From the NCBI RefSeq assembly GCF_018598175.1, contig NZ_JAHESE010000023.1, positions 1 to 64,000 of the forward strand: a stretch of 64,000 nt of DNA, written 5' to 3'. Source of the stretch: Dawidia cretensis. Its GTDB lineage: Bacteria; Bacteroidota; Bacteroidia; Cytophagales; Cyclobacteriaceae. The position numbers and the translations under genes are program-made. Below are positions 35,605 to 44,111 of this stretch, one piece after another. Position 1 is the first letter of the stretch, and each line of letters begins with the position of its first letter. The notes below the pieces were generated by a model. The model was not told the origin of the DNA and did not search any database. It was given only the letters and a program-made list of their open reading frames with translations.

Positions 35605-36333
35605 TTAGGGAAGCCTGGCCACCAGTTGTTCAGGCAGCAGCCGGAGGATGTGGTAGATCATTTTCCACTTGAATCCCGGTACGATGATAAACGCGCGTCG
35701 TACACCGACGGCCGCCCGGGCGATAAACAATGGTTCCAACATCAGCGACTCGGGCAGTTCTAAGCCTGCGGTCATTTTACTACGGATGTAGCCAGCAACG
35801 ACAACGTGCACGCGGATGCCCCGGTCAAAAAGATACTGCCGCATGCCTGCCAGATATTGTGTAAAAGCAGACTTGGTACTGCCATAGATGAAATTGCTTT
35901 TTCGACCACGTACACCCGAAAGCGAAGATAGTCCGATGACACGTTCCAGCGCTTTGTTGTTGGTGTCCATCACAATGATGTTGAGGATCGACACGGCGCC
36001 GCAGTAATGAACATTCATCATCTGGTATGCCCCCTCCCAGTCCAGCAAGGCTTCTTCATTGTTCTTCAGAAATCCAGCAGCGTACACCACGATTGCCGGC
36101 TTCGTGGGCAGCGATTCATAAAAGCTCCGGTGTGTGGCAAAGGCGGTAGCATCAAAGTATGCCACCTGCACGCTGTCGCCGCCGATGTTGTGCGCGCGCA
36201 GAAAGTCTTGCAGCGCGGTCGTGCTTCGTGACGCTGCTACGACATTATACCCTTGTTGAATATATAATATGATCATCTCCTTAGCGACATCCGAATTTGC
36301 GCCGAGGATGAGAACAGTTTTTTTATCGAACAT
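35605..36333 (-). CDS. SDR family oxidoreductase
   Basis: This 242-residue Rossmann-fold protein has the N-terminal nucleotide-binding motif in the form LILGANSDVAKE instead of TGxxxGxG. It also has the Ser of VIGLSSLSG and the catalytic pair YGSTK (Tyr-x-x-x-Lys). The GANSD-type motif and the C-terminal hydrophobic stretch (FKWKMIYHILRLLP) resemble DprE2-like and related sugar or lipid ketoreductases. The substrate is not known. It is followed on the same strand by nothing related, and a TerB-like gene precedes it by 28 bases, possibly in one transcript. Confidence 0.82.
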   Translation of the reverse strand: MFDKKTVLILGANSDVAKEMIILYIQQGYNVVAASRSTTALQDFLRAHNIGGDSVQVAYFDATAFATHRSFYESLPTKPAIVVYAAGFLKNNEEALLDWEGAYQMMNVHYCGAVSILNIIVMDTNNKALERVIGLSSLSGVRGRKSNFIYGSTKSAFTQYLAGMRQYLFDRGIRVHVVVAGYIRSKMTAGLELPESLMLEPLFIARAAVGVRRAFIIVPGFKWKMIYHILRLLPEQLVARLP

Positions 36334-36361
36334 CTGACTATACGAATATTATTGCCTGTAC

Positions 36362-36730
36362 TTACTGGCTGTTCGCTTGCCGGGATGTTGACGTCGCGGT
36401 TTCAATCAGCTTATCGAGTGCGGATTTGGAAACGCCCAGCTTGTCCGCGACAATGTTGATCAGCTCGCGTTCCGCCGGGGCAAACTCGCCGTCGGCCAGG
36501 GCCAGCTCGATCATGTCCTCCAGCTGCTGTTCCTTTTCGGAGTCGTCCAGTGGAATCAGATACTTATACTCATCTGCACGGTCGAGCATAAGATTGAGCC
36601 GGTCGAGTGGAATACCTTTTTCATAGGCGATCTTAGCCAGGGCAACCCGCTCCAACTCTTCAATCTTACCGTCTGCTGCACTCAACGAAATGAGGTTCCG
36701 GAAATGCGCCAATTTGATGTGGTCTAACAT
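36362..36730 (-). CDS. TerB-like protein
   Basis: This 122-residue all-helical acidic protein has two repeats of the pattern hhhxAADGxhxxxE (LISLSAADGKIEELERVAL and LALADGEFAPAERELINIV). That is the hallmark of TerB/DjlA-N domains, which bind metal through conserved Asp residues. TerB domains occur in stress and tellurite-resistance systems and as co-chaperone parts, but stand-alone ones of this size in Bacteroidota have no known role. It probably shares a transcript with the SDR gene, 28 bases downstream. A TATCTTTA sequence (one mismatch to the -7 consensus) lies about 30-40 bases upstream. Confidence 0.75.
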   Translation of the reverse strand: MLDHIKLAHFRNLISLSAADGKIEELERVALAKIAYEKGIPLDRLNLMLDRADEYKYLIPLDDSEKEQQLEDMIELALADGEFAPAERELINIVADKLGVSKSALDKLIETATSTSRQANSQ

Positions 36731-36820
36731 AGGTCTAGGGGTTCAGACAGGATAACAAGTGTTTTAAAGATACTAGAATCACGCAGAAAACAGGCTGTAA
36801 GTACTTGTAAAAGAAACAAT

Positions 36821-38182
36821 TTATTGCCTGGCCTCCGGTGCGTCGGCTTGTAAAGCGTAGTCCTTAATTTTCTGATACAGCGTTGTCAACCCAATACCTA
36901 ACAGTTTTGCCGCCTGCGTCTTGTTTCCCCGAGCGAATGCCAGTACCTGCCGGATGTGTTTTTTCTCTGCCGCCGCCAGCGTCCAAACGCCTTCTTCCAG
37001 GCCGGTAGAATCGTAGGCATTAAAATCGTAGGGCAGCATGTCGGCTTCCAGGACGTTCAGATCGTTCAGGATGACACAACGCTCCACGACGTTCTTCAAC
37101 TCGCGGATGTTTCCTTTCCAGGGGTGTACGCGCAACGCTTGCAGAAAGGCGGGGGACATGGCGGCCACCGGTTTCTTCGTCTTCTGCGAAAACTGACGCA
37201 CAAAGTATTCGGCGAGCGCTTGAATATCTTCTCTCCGCTCCCGCAGCGGCGGCAGCGGAATGCTAAATACCGATAGGCGGTAAAAAAGATCCTTGCGGAA
37301 GTTACCTGCCTCCGACTCTTTTTCAGGGTTACGGTTGGTGGCGGCAATAAAACGCACGTTTACCCGCCGTGCCTTGCTCTCTCCCACCCGGTAAAATTCA
37401 CCGGTTTCCAATACCCGCAACAGCTTGGCCTGCAAGTCAATGGGCATCTCGCCGATCTCGTCGAGAAACAGCGTTCCCTCCTGTGCTTCTTCCAAATAGC
37501 CTTTCTTGGCTTTTGTCGCACCGGTAAACGCACCTTCTGCATGGCCGAAGAGCTCGCTCTCAAGCAGGTCCTTTGGAAAAGCACTGCAGTTGACAGCAAC
37601 GAAGGGCTTAGCCTTCCGATCGCTCTCGTAGTGAATGGCCTGTGAAAATATCTCTTTACCCGTGCCGGTCTCGCCCAGGAGTAGTATCGTAGTGTCCGTG
37701 GGCGCTACTTTTCTGGCCAACGCGATGCTTTCCTGGATGCGTTTACTTTGACCCAGAATGTGGCCAAAACCAAAACGGTCTTGTAACCGGGCTTCCAGGT
37801 GCTGCACCTTCTGTTGCAGCAGGGCTTTCTCCGATGCTTTACTAAGCAAGGGAATGATCTTCTCCTGGTGGTCGCCCTTGGTCAGGTAGTCAAATGCGCC
37901 GTTCTTAATCGCCGTGACACCATCCTGAATCGTTCCATAGGCCGTAAGGACAATGACTTCCACCGCAGGATACTGTTTCTTCAACATCGCCGTCAGCTCG
38001 ATGCCGTTCCCATCCGGTAGCTTAACGTCCGATACCACCACGTTGATGGGCTCGCGTTCCATCACTTGTAGGCCTTCTTTCATCGTGGCGGCCTGCTGTA
38101 CAGTATATCCTTCCAGGCTGATAACCCGCGCAATCAGCTTGCGCAGGTTTTCTTCGTCGTCAATGATTAGTACTCTGCTCAC
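36821..38182 (-). CDS. sigma-54-dependent response regulator (NtrC family)
   Basis: This 453-residue regulator has three parts: a receiver with Asp52 (VVVSDVKLPDGNG), a sigma-54-interacting AAA+ domain and a C-terminal Fis-type helix-turn-helix (NKTQAAKLLGIGLTTLYQKI). The AAA+ domain has Walker A GETGTGKE, the sigma-54 contact loop GAFTGA, and Walker B TLFLDEIGEMP. It remodels RNA polymerase-sigma-54 at -24/-12 promoters. No kinase gene is adjacent. Its ATG overlaps the stop of the membrane protein gene by four bases (38179-38182), so it is the third gene of an operon begun by an ECF sigma factor. An NtrC regulator in an ECF operon is uncommon. Confidence 0.94.
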   Translation of the reverse strand: MSRVLIIDDEENLRKLIARVISLEGYTVQQAATMKEGLQVMEREPINVVVSDVKLPDGNGIELTAMLKKQYPAVEVIVLTAYGTIQDGVTAIKNGAFDYLTKGDHQEKIIPLLSKASEKALLQQKVQHLEARLQDRFGFGHILGQSKRIQESIALARKVAPTDTTILLLGETGTGKEIFSQAIHYESDRKAKPFVAVNCSAFPKDLLESELFGHAEGAFTGATKAKKGYLEEAQEGTLFLDEIGEMPIDLQAKLLRVLETGEFYRVGESKARRVNVRFIAATNRNPEKESEAGNFRKDLFYRLSVFSIPLPPLRERREDIQALAEYFVRQFSQKTKKPVAAMSPAFLQALRVHPWKGNIRELKNVVERCVILNDLNVLEADMLPYDFNAYDSTGLEEGVWTLAAAEKKHIRQVLAFARGNKTQAAKLLGIGLTTLYQKIKDYALQADAPEARQ

Positions 38183-38835
38183 AGATATGTTCCATAGATC
38201 CAGGCAAATGTACTAACGATCAGCACAACGCCATACACCTGTGCCTGCCGGTACTCCTGCAGGTAGGTTTTCAGCTCTTCGATCTTGGCCCGGTAACGCT
38301 TGCGAACGAACCACAGCATGGCACCGGTAAAGACAACGCTGAGCGCAAAGGCCGTGACTACATCCGGCGCCCGGAGTCCCGACAGGCCCTTGCCGTAAAA
38401 GAACCGTCCGACAAACACAATGCCCAGCAACAAAGACACAATAAATATGATCTCCGTGCGCAAACCCCGGCGGAACATGGTCAGAAGCTGCTCCAGCCGT
38501 TCGGGAATGCTATCGCTTAATGTCAGGTGGTTGACGGTTCGTAGTTTGGCCCAATAGAACAGGACGATCAGTTGATAAAGGAACATCATCTTCACAAAAC
38601 CCTGTGGCGATCCCGGATAGGTAAAGCCATCTGTCAGCAGCGGCATGGCCAGGGTGGCGACCACCATGCTGCCCAGCAACACGGTAATGACACGTTCGTA
38701 TTGCCGCCGGGTAACGGTAATCATGTCCGTCGTCTTGCCTTGCAACAATGCAGGCAGACGATCGAAGTGGGACTGCTCTTCCGCCGAAAGGCCGCTGGTC
38801 TTTTTCCAGCCGGCTTTTAATGCATCTATATCCAT
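38179..38835 (-). CDS. membrane protein between ECF sigma and NtrC genes
   Basis: This 218-residue protein has a soluble N-terminal part of about 50 residues (MDIDALKAGWKKTSGLSAEE) and four hydrophobic helices (about 52-72, 85-102, 130-150, 160-178), with a possible fifth at the end (VVLIVSTFAWIYGTYL). I do not recognise a named family. The MD-x-DALKxxWKK start is often seen in short proteins encoded directly after ECF sigma genes in Bacteroidota. With the two-base spacing to the sigma gene, this suggests a membrane anti-sigma role, which is an inference. It overlaps the NtrC gene by four bases. Confidence 0.7.
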   Translation of the reverse strand: MDIDALKAGWKKTSGLSAEEQSHFDRLPALLQGKTTDMITVTRRQYERVITVLLGSMVVATLAMPLLTDGFTYPGSPQGFVKMMFLYQLIVLFYWAKLRTVNHLTLSDSIPERLEQLLTMFRRGLRTEIIFIVSLLLGIVFVGRFFYGKGLSGLRAPDVVTAFALSVVFTGAMLWFVRKRYRAKIEELKTYLQEYRQAQVYGVVLIVSTFAWIYGTYL

Positions 38836-38837
38836 AA

Positions 38838-39332
38838 TCAGGGTGTTAAAAGTTCTTTCAGTTTGTTTCGGATACGGGTCAGCTTGACACCGATATAATT
38901 TTCCGAGATGTCCAGGATTTGTGCCATCTCGCCATAGCTCTTTTCTTCCAGGTAAAGCATCAGCAGCGCCCGGTCGAACTTGTTCAGCGCCTGGATAGCC
39001 CGTTGTAGTTCCTGAGCATACACGCGGTCGACACGGTTGTCGGTAACCTCTGCCTGGTTATGATGAAAGGCCTGTAAGGGATGTTGATCGGGACGTCGCT
39101 TGCGCTTCCGCAGACTGGTGATAGCGGTGTTCAACGCCACGCGGTACATCCACGTACTGACCAACGACTCGCCGCGGAAAGATGAATATGACTTCCAGAG
39201 TTGTAGGATGATCTCCTGAAACAGGTCATCGAAGTCGTCACGATCATCGCTATAGATCCGGCATACCTTCAGGATCACACCGCGGTGATCCTGGATGTTT
39301 TGTATAAAGGCATTTTCTAAACCAGTCCCCAT
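38838..39332 (-). CDS. ECF-type sigma-70 family RNA polymerase sigma factor
   Basis: This 164-residue sigma factor has region 2 (YSDDRDDFDDLFQEIILQLWKS and STWMYRVALNTAITSLRK) and region 4 (LNKFDRALLMLYLEEKSYGEMAQILDISENYIGVKLTRIRNKL), with no region 1 or 3. It is the first gene of a three-gene operon with a membrane protein (two bases downstream) and an NtrC-type regulator. ECF factors usually answer envelope signals through a membrane anti-sigma. Confidence 0.93.
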   Translation of the reverse strand: MGTGLENAFIQNIQDHRGVILKVCRIYSDDRDDFDDLFQEIILQLWKSYSSFRGESLVSTWMYRVALNTAITSLRKRKRRPDQHPLQAFHHNQAEVTDNRVDRVYAQELQRAIQALNKFDRALLMLYLEEKSYGEMAQILDISENYIGVKLTRIRNKLKELLTP

Positions 39333-39412
39333 GATTCTGATTAGTCAGGAAGGCCGGGAATTTCTTACAACGAAGTACGATATTTTTATGCAGGTGGGCG
39401 CAGAGCCCGGGA

Positions 39413-40615
39413 TTACAGACTGTAGTGAACCTTTTCCGCCATGGCGTTAGCCTTCGCGCGCGCTGCCTCGATGCTATCGGCTTTGGCTAAACATACGCCC
39501 ATGCGGCGCTCGCCTTGTACTTCGGGTTTACCAAAGAGGCGCAGTTGTGTGTCGGGTTCGGCCAGCGCTTCGGCAACGCCCGAGAATACGACATTTGTTG
39601 AGTGACCTTGTACCAGCAACACGCGTGACGCCGACGGTCCTACCTGACGGATCACGGGAATGGGAAGGCCGAGGATGGCGCGTACGTGTAAAGCAAACTC
39701 CGACAAATCCTGCGAGATCATCGTTACCATGCCTGTGTCATGCGGGCGCGGCGATACCTCGCTAAAGTATACGGTGTCTCCTTTGATAAAGAACTCTACG
39801 CCGAACAGACCATACCCGCCGAGGGCGTCAACAACCTGGCGCGCGATGGTTTGTGACTGCTCCAATGCTCTGGCCGACATCGGATGCGGCTGCCACGACT
39901 CCTGGTAGTCGCCGTGCTCCTGCCGGTGACCAATAGGCGCGCAGAACGAAACACCATCCTTGTGGCGGATCGTTAGTAGGGTAATCTCGTAATCGAAGTC
40001 GATGAACCCTTCTACGATCACCTTGCCTTTGCCGGCGCGACCACCCGCCTGCGCATACTGCCAGGCTTCTTCTACCTGGTCGGCCTGTCGCACAATGCTT
40101 TGCCCTTTACCCGACGAGCTCATGATCGGCTTCACAACACATGGGAAACTCAATGCCTGCACCGCCGCCAGGAATTCTTCTTTTGTTTCAGCAAACGCAT
40201 AAGGAGAGGTCTTTACCTGTAAAGTCTTGGCCGCCAGGGTACGAATACCTTCGCGGTTCATGGTGAGTCGTGCCGCCTGGGCGGTAGGAACAACGTTAAA
40301 ACCTTGCTGCTCAAGTTCTACCAGCGTCGCGGTATCAATTGCTTCTACCTCGGGTACTATAAAGGTTGGTTTCTCCTGCTCGATGATGGTGCGCAGTGCC
40401 TGGCCGTCCAGCATCGGGATGACATACGCCCGGTGAGCCACTTGCATGGCAGGGGCGTGCTCGTAGCGGTCCACAGCAACTACCTCGACACCATAACGTT
40501 GCAACTCAATTACAACTTCTTTGCCCAGCTCGCCAGAGCCGAGCAGCATGACTTTAATGGCAGAGGAAGCGAAGGGTGTTCCAAAGCGAATGGGGTGAAC
40601 GGGCGTAGTATTCAT
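39413..40615 (-). CDS. purT: formate-dependent phosphoribosylglycinamide formyltransferase 2
   Basis: This 400-residue ATP-grasp enzyme converts 5'-phosphoribosylglycinamide to its formyl form with formate and ATP in purine synthesis. Conserved parts are the N-terminal [21 protein letters not shown] and the ATP-grasp motifs [62 protein letters not shown]. Length and order are those of PurT. The ATG at 40615 ([12 protein letters not shown]) is preferred to an upstream in-frame start. No other purine gene is near. Confidence 0.95.
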   Translation of the reverse strand: MNTTPVHPIRFGTPFASSAIKVMLLGSGELGKEVVIELQRYGVEVVAVDRYEHAPAMQVAHRAYVIPMLDGQALRTIIEQEKPTFIVPEVEAIDTATLVELEQQGFNVVPTAQAARLTMNREGIRTLAAKTLQVKTSPYAFAETKEEFLAAVQALSFPCVVKPIMSSSGKGQSIVRQADQVEEAWQYAQAGGRAGKGKVIVEGFIDFDYEITLLTIRHKDGVSFCAPIGHRQEHGDYQESWQPHPMSARALEQSQTIARQVVDALGGYGLFGVEFFIKGDTVYFSEVSPRPHDTGMVTMISQDLSEFALHVRAILGLPIPVIRQVGPSASRVLLVQGHSTNVVFSGVAEALAEPDTQLRLFGKPEVQGERRMGVCLAKADSIEAARAKANAMAEKVHYSL

Positions 40616-40678
40616 ACGGGTGCAATTATCGCACACCCGTCGGTAAGGCGCAAATCGGCGGTGGTGTAGCCGTCAGCC

Positions 40679-41770
40679 TTATTCTTTGGGAAGTCTGACA
40701 AAAAAAGCAGTGCCCCGGTTCTCGACACTTTCAAACCATAGCTCGCCGCCCATGAGGTCGACAAGCTTCTTCGCTACGGGCAGTCCCATTCCGACCGACC
40801 TCTCTCCTTTTAATCCGATCCGGCCCTTGCCGGTATTCTTTTGGAACAGGAAAGCCTTCAGATCGTCAGGTATGCCGATGCCACTGTCTTTTACGGTAAT
40901 CGTGAAGTGATCTTCCAGTTCTTCTACCATAATATCGATTTGCCCACCTTCGGGTGTGAACTTAATCGAATTGGAGACCAGATTGTGCAGCGCCTGAAAG
41001 AACTTCACGCCATCGATATTGATATAGAGGTTCTCCAGTTTGGTGATCAGGCGGAATTGTTTGTCTTTGTTCGTTTCGACCAGCTTTTCCAATGTAGAAC
41101 CGATCTTTTCCAGGATGTCGAAGCGCCCTTTTTTAACAAAAATGTGCTCCGATTCCAGGTGTTCTTCCCGCAGCAGGTTGTTGACGATCTCGATACACTC
41201 GCGGGTGACGTCCTGAATCATGCGCAGGTGGTTGTGTATCGCGTCATATTGTTGACCCTGATAGGATTTCTGTGCGTTCTGAATGAGATTCTCCGACAGG
41301 CTCAGCGGCCCGTGCAGGTTGTGTGTAATCATATCCAGCAACGTATCTTTCTTGGCCCCGTAGTTTATCATGTAGTTCTCATGCTCTTTCATGCGGCTCA
41401 CGTCTTTCACAAAACCAGCCACATATTCGCCTTCCTCTAATAAATACGCATCACACGAAATGTGTTTGACTATACCGCTGGAAAGGCGGATACGGAACTC
41501 GGTGTTGGTTATACAGCCTGTCGAGATGAGGTCGGCAAAGCGCTGTTGCAGGTAGTGCCGGTCTTCCGACATGACAAAGTCCAGCAGCAACCGCGATTGC
41601 GCCATCACATTGTCTCGTGTTACACCAAAAATGCCGGTGAATGCCGCGTTGAGATAGTCGAATGAACCTTCCGGAAGCTTGTAAACAAAAACGCCGTCCT
41701 GTGAAAGACCGCCGATGCGTTTAATGTCGTAAAACCGCTCCGCCTGTTGTGTCTCGGGTGATACTTGCAT
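40679..41770 (-). CDS. PAS domain sensor histidine kinase
   Basis: This 363-residue kinase is soluble. A PAS domain (about residues 15-130, GVFVYKLPEGSFDYLNAAFTGIF) is followed by a HisKA-like helix pair with the phospho-accepting His in MITHNLHGPLSLSENL. The HATPase domain has NLVSNSIKFTPEGG, DSGIGIP and GMGLPVAKKLV. The PAS may bind a ligand or cofactor, but none can be read. It is the second gene of a unit with a NarL-type regulator whose stop lies 12 bases upstream, so the pair is a likely two-component system. Confidence 0.9.
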   Translation of the reverse strand: MQVSPETQQAERFYDIKRIGGLSQDGVFVYKLPEGSFDYLNAAFTGIFGVTRDNVMAQSRLLLDFVMSEDRHYLQQRFADLISTGCITNTEFRIRLSSGIVKHISCDAYLLEEGEYVAGFVKDVSRMKEHENYMINYGAKKDTLLDMITHNLHGPLSLSENLIQNAQKSYQGQQYDAIHNHLRMIQDVTRECIEIVNNLLREEHLESEHIFVKKGRFDILEKIGSTLEKLVETNKDKQFRLITKLENLYINIDGVKFFQALHNLVSNSIKFTPEGGQIDIMVEELEDHFTITVKDSGIGIPDDLKAFLFQKNTGKGRIGLKGERSVGMGLPVAKKLVDLMGGELWFESVENRGTAFFVRLPKE

Positions 41771-41782
41771 AGAATTAATTCA

Positions 41783-42460
41783 TTAGACTTTCAAAAAACC
41801 ACGGGCAGAAGCGTGCGCAATAAGCTCAGCCGTATTCTTCACTTTGGCTTTCAACACCATGTTCTTTCGGTGCGACTCCACCGTCTTCTCGGTGATGAAA
41901 AGCTGCTCGGCAATCCGCCGGGACGAAAGGCCTTTTGCGATTAATTCCAACACCTCGCGCTCGCGCTTGGAGAAGAACTCGTCCTCACCGCGTAAGGTAT
42001 CTTCAATACCTGCTAGGAATTTATTAATATTTTTGAGCTTCCGGGAGGTTTCAGTGCAAATATATTTCTTGTCCGCATGCACGACTTTGATTGCCTTGAT
42101 CAGCTCTTCATATCCTGCCTTCTTCGATACAAAACCCATGGCGCCGGCTTTCATGATTTTGGCCACCCGGTCGGCATCGTCATATACGGAGTGCGCTACG
42201 ATCCTGATCTTGGGGTATTTCTTGCTGACGATCTCGCAGATCTCAAATCCGTCTATGGTTCGTACTTCCTGCATCCCATCCAGGTAAATATCCAGGAGCA
42301 GGATGTCGATATCTTTTTCGTCAATTACTTTCAGAAGCTCTTCTCCTTGTTTTGCTTCTCCTACTACCTCCAGCTCACTATCTTGATTTAACAAAAACCG
42401 GACACCGTCCCGGATAATTTTATAATCTTCTAGATGGAATACTTTGATCTTTTCGGGCAT
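41783..42460 (-). CDS. NarL/LuxR family response regulator
   Basis: This 225-residue regulator has a receiver domain (phospho-acceptor Asp57 in DILLLDIYLDGMQ, acidic pair at HLEDYK, Lys in VSKKAGYEEL). It has a C-terminal LuxR helix-turn-helix (residues 158-222: FFSKREREVLELIAKGLSSRRIAEQLFITEKTVESHRK). It is encoded just upstream of the PAS kinase. Its own control region carries a perfect 8-2-8 palindrome about 70 bases before the probable transcript start, which fits autoregulation by a NarL-type dimer. Confidence 0.93.
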   Translation of the reverse strand: MPEKIKVFHLEDYKIIRDGVRFLLNQDSELEVVGEAKQGEELLKVIDEKDIDILLLDIYLDGMQEVRTIDGFEICEIVSKKYPKIRIVAHSVYDDADRVAKIMKAGAMGFVSKKAGYEELIKAIKVVHADKKYICTETSRKLKNINKFLAGIEDTLRGEDEFFSKREREVLELIAKGLSSRRIAEQLFITEKTVESHRKNMVLKAKVKNTAELIAHASARGFLKV

Positions 42461-42480
42461 CGTACTGTTTGTTACAACCT

Positions 42481-42512
42481 TAAAGGTAGAATCGTAGAGA
42501 TAATTCGATCAA
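42481..42512 (-). promoter_or_regulatory. candidate promoter of the NarL regulator gene
   Basis: On the minus strand TTG (42510-42512), a 21-base spacer and TACCTTTA (42481-42488; one mismatch) lie 20 bases before the ATG. Confidence 0.45.
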
Positions 42513-42536
42513 GCGATAGATCAAATAGTTGTAAAA

Positions 42537-42554
42537 ATCAGGGAAATCCCTGAT
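42537..42554. promoter_or_regulatory. perfect palindrome ATCAGGGA-N2-TCCCTGAT
   Basis: Two 8-base arms (42537-42544 and 42547-42554) around AA form a perfect palindrome. It lies in the 262-base divergent region between the NarL/PAS-kinase unit and the single-domain receiver gene. The 8-2-8 geometry is close to the 7-2-7 arrangement of NarL sites, and the position suits an activator or autoregulator. Confidence 0.55.
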
Positions 42555-42722
42555 AGAATGTCAGAGGGTAACCGTCTAATATTGGAAGTATTTACCGACG
42601 ACTTCACAACATACATAAATTGTTCGTGCATTGAATTATAGAATAGTAGTGCTACCGTTTTTTATATGTAAAAATTGTGCCATCAACCCAGCTTGTCCGA
42701 AGCGCCGCTACAGCGCACGTAT

Positions 42723-43163
42723 ATGTCAACAATACATGTCATGAAATCGTTCTATAGTATCAGGCATGTTTACTATGCCGATGACGATCCTGACGATCGT
42801 TTTCTTTTCCAGGAAGTACTCAACGAGATCGATATTTCACTACAACTTACGCTCGCCGACAGTGGGCATGCGTTGCTCGCTACTTTACGCACTACGCCGA
42901 CGCTTCCAGATGTTATTTTTCTCGACTGGAACATGCCTGTTAAGAATGGCTTTCAATGCTTGCAGGAGATTAAACAGCATCCACGTCTAAAAGACATTCC
43001 GGTGGTCATGATCTCCACTTCGTCTGAGAACAGTGTAAGCCGGGCAACACTCGATGGCGGGGCTTTTCGGTATATTCAGAAGCCTGTGTATTTCACCCAG
43101 CTCAAGATACTTATTTACGAATGTCTGCAGAGCATTGTCGCATTGCGTCACGAAGAGGGATAA
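42723..43163 (+). CDS. single-domain response regulator (CheY/Rcp1-like)
   Basis: This 146-residue protein is a receiver domain alone, with the acidic cluster ADDDPDDRFLF, phospho-acceptor Asp68 in VIFLDWNMPVKNG, Ser/Thr at MISTSSEN and Lys in QKPVYF. The DDDPDD form is typical of the Rcp1-like receivers of Bacteroidota and cyanobacteria, which act by protein contact in phosphorelays. It is divergent from the NarL/PAS-kinase pair and could be a phosphate acceptor for that kinase. The start is uncertain between ATG 42723 and ATG 42741. Confidence 0.88.
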   Translation: MSTIHVMKSFYSIRHVYYADDDPDDRFLFQEVLNEIDISLQLTLADSGHALLATLRTTPTLPDVIFLDWNMPVKNGFQCLQEIKQHPRLKDIPVVMISTSSENSVSRATLDGGAFRYIQKPVYFTQLKILIYECLQSIVALRHEEG

Positions 43164-43166
43164 GTA

Positions 43167-44111
43167 TTACCAGCTCAACGACGTCGGTAAATTTTCATCA
43201 TAGTATAGCGTAATATTTTGTTCGCGTAGCCGGGCTTCTGTCTTTTTAACCAGGGCTTGTGCGGAGGAGGACCGCCGCGCCTTCCGAATTAATATATATC
43301 GGATGTTATCCGGGTATTTCTCCGAGGCAGTCAGATAGATCGGGAGATCCAGTTGCGTGTTGTCACCGACCAAGGCAAATTGTTTATCGGGAAACAATGC
43401 CAGAATTTGATCTAACATCTTCAACTTGTGAATGCCGGGCACACCTACCTTCCGGTATAGAAACACGTCCCGGAGCTTGCGCAACTGTTTTAGGAATAAC
43501 GGCCCCGCCGGAAATTTGTTGTGCAATAGAAACCGGTATATCAACGGATATAAATTTTGTTCACTGTTGGAAAGGTATAAAACCGTTCCGCCTTGCTGTA
43601 CGGCATCGAACATTAACTCACGCATGTTTTTAACCGCCCCACGTTTTTCGACAGGCGTAAAAAGCAATGTTCGAAGCTTTCGGAGCTTGTTACGGATGAA
43701 CGAGTGTAGCAGCGTATCATCAATGTCCGACACCATTACCATGGGACTGACGACATGATGTATGGTGCGCAGGTATAAGCCTTCTAATAGTGTCACTTCT
43801 CCCCCGGCGTCCAACGTAACGCGTTGCAACGTACCTAATACTTGTTCTACCGGATGTTTAAAGAAAAACGCCCCCGTAGCATCGGTCTTTGCCGGTATCG
43901 AGACCGAGCCGAAGTGTAACCTGACCGATATGTGCGCCACCGGGCGCGTACGGTATAAGGCAAACAATGTGCGGAACGTTCGTCGTGGGCTGTACGCCGC
44001 AAAGCTCAGGTCGTTTAACCGTGTTGTGGCGATTTGACCAAACATCAGCGCTTCCTTTCCATTCGAAAGCGCATAGAAACTCAGTAGTACGGGTATCTTT
44101 TTAGTACTCAT
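43167..44111 (-). CDS. App1-type (DUF2183) phosphatase
   Basis: This 314-residue protein has the DxDxT motif of HAD-like phosphatases in MVSDIDDTLLHS (about residues 140-151) and the Lys/Asp motifs LYLSNSEQNLY and FALVGDNTQLDLPIY. This is the DUF2183 family, whose founding member, yeast App1, dephosphorylates phosphatidate to diacylglycerol. The first 130 residues are a beta-rich domain of unknown role. Its start overlaps the stop of the lipid-kinase gene (ATGA at 44108-44111), so both are made from one message and may act on the same lipid. Confidence 0.88.
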   Translation of the reverse strand: MSTKKIPVLLSFYALSNGKEALMFGQIATTRLNDLSFAAYSPRRTFRTLFALYRTRPVAHISVRLHFGSVSIPAKTDATGAFFFKHPVEQVLGTLQRVTLDAGGEVTLLEGLYLRTIHHVVSPMVMVSDIDDTLLHSFIRNKLRKLRTLLFTPVEKRGAVKNMRELMFDAVQQGGTVLYLSNSEQNLYPLIYRFLLHNKFPAGPLFLKQLRKLRDVFLYRKVGVPGIHKLKMLDQILALFPDKQFALVGDNTQLDLPIYLTASEKYPDNIRYILIRKARRSSSAQALVKKTEARLREQNITLYYDENLPTSLSW

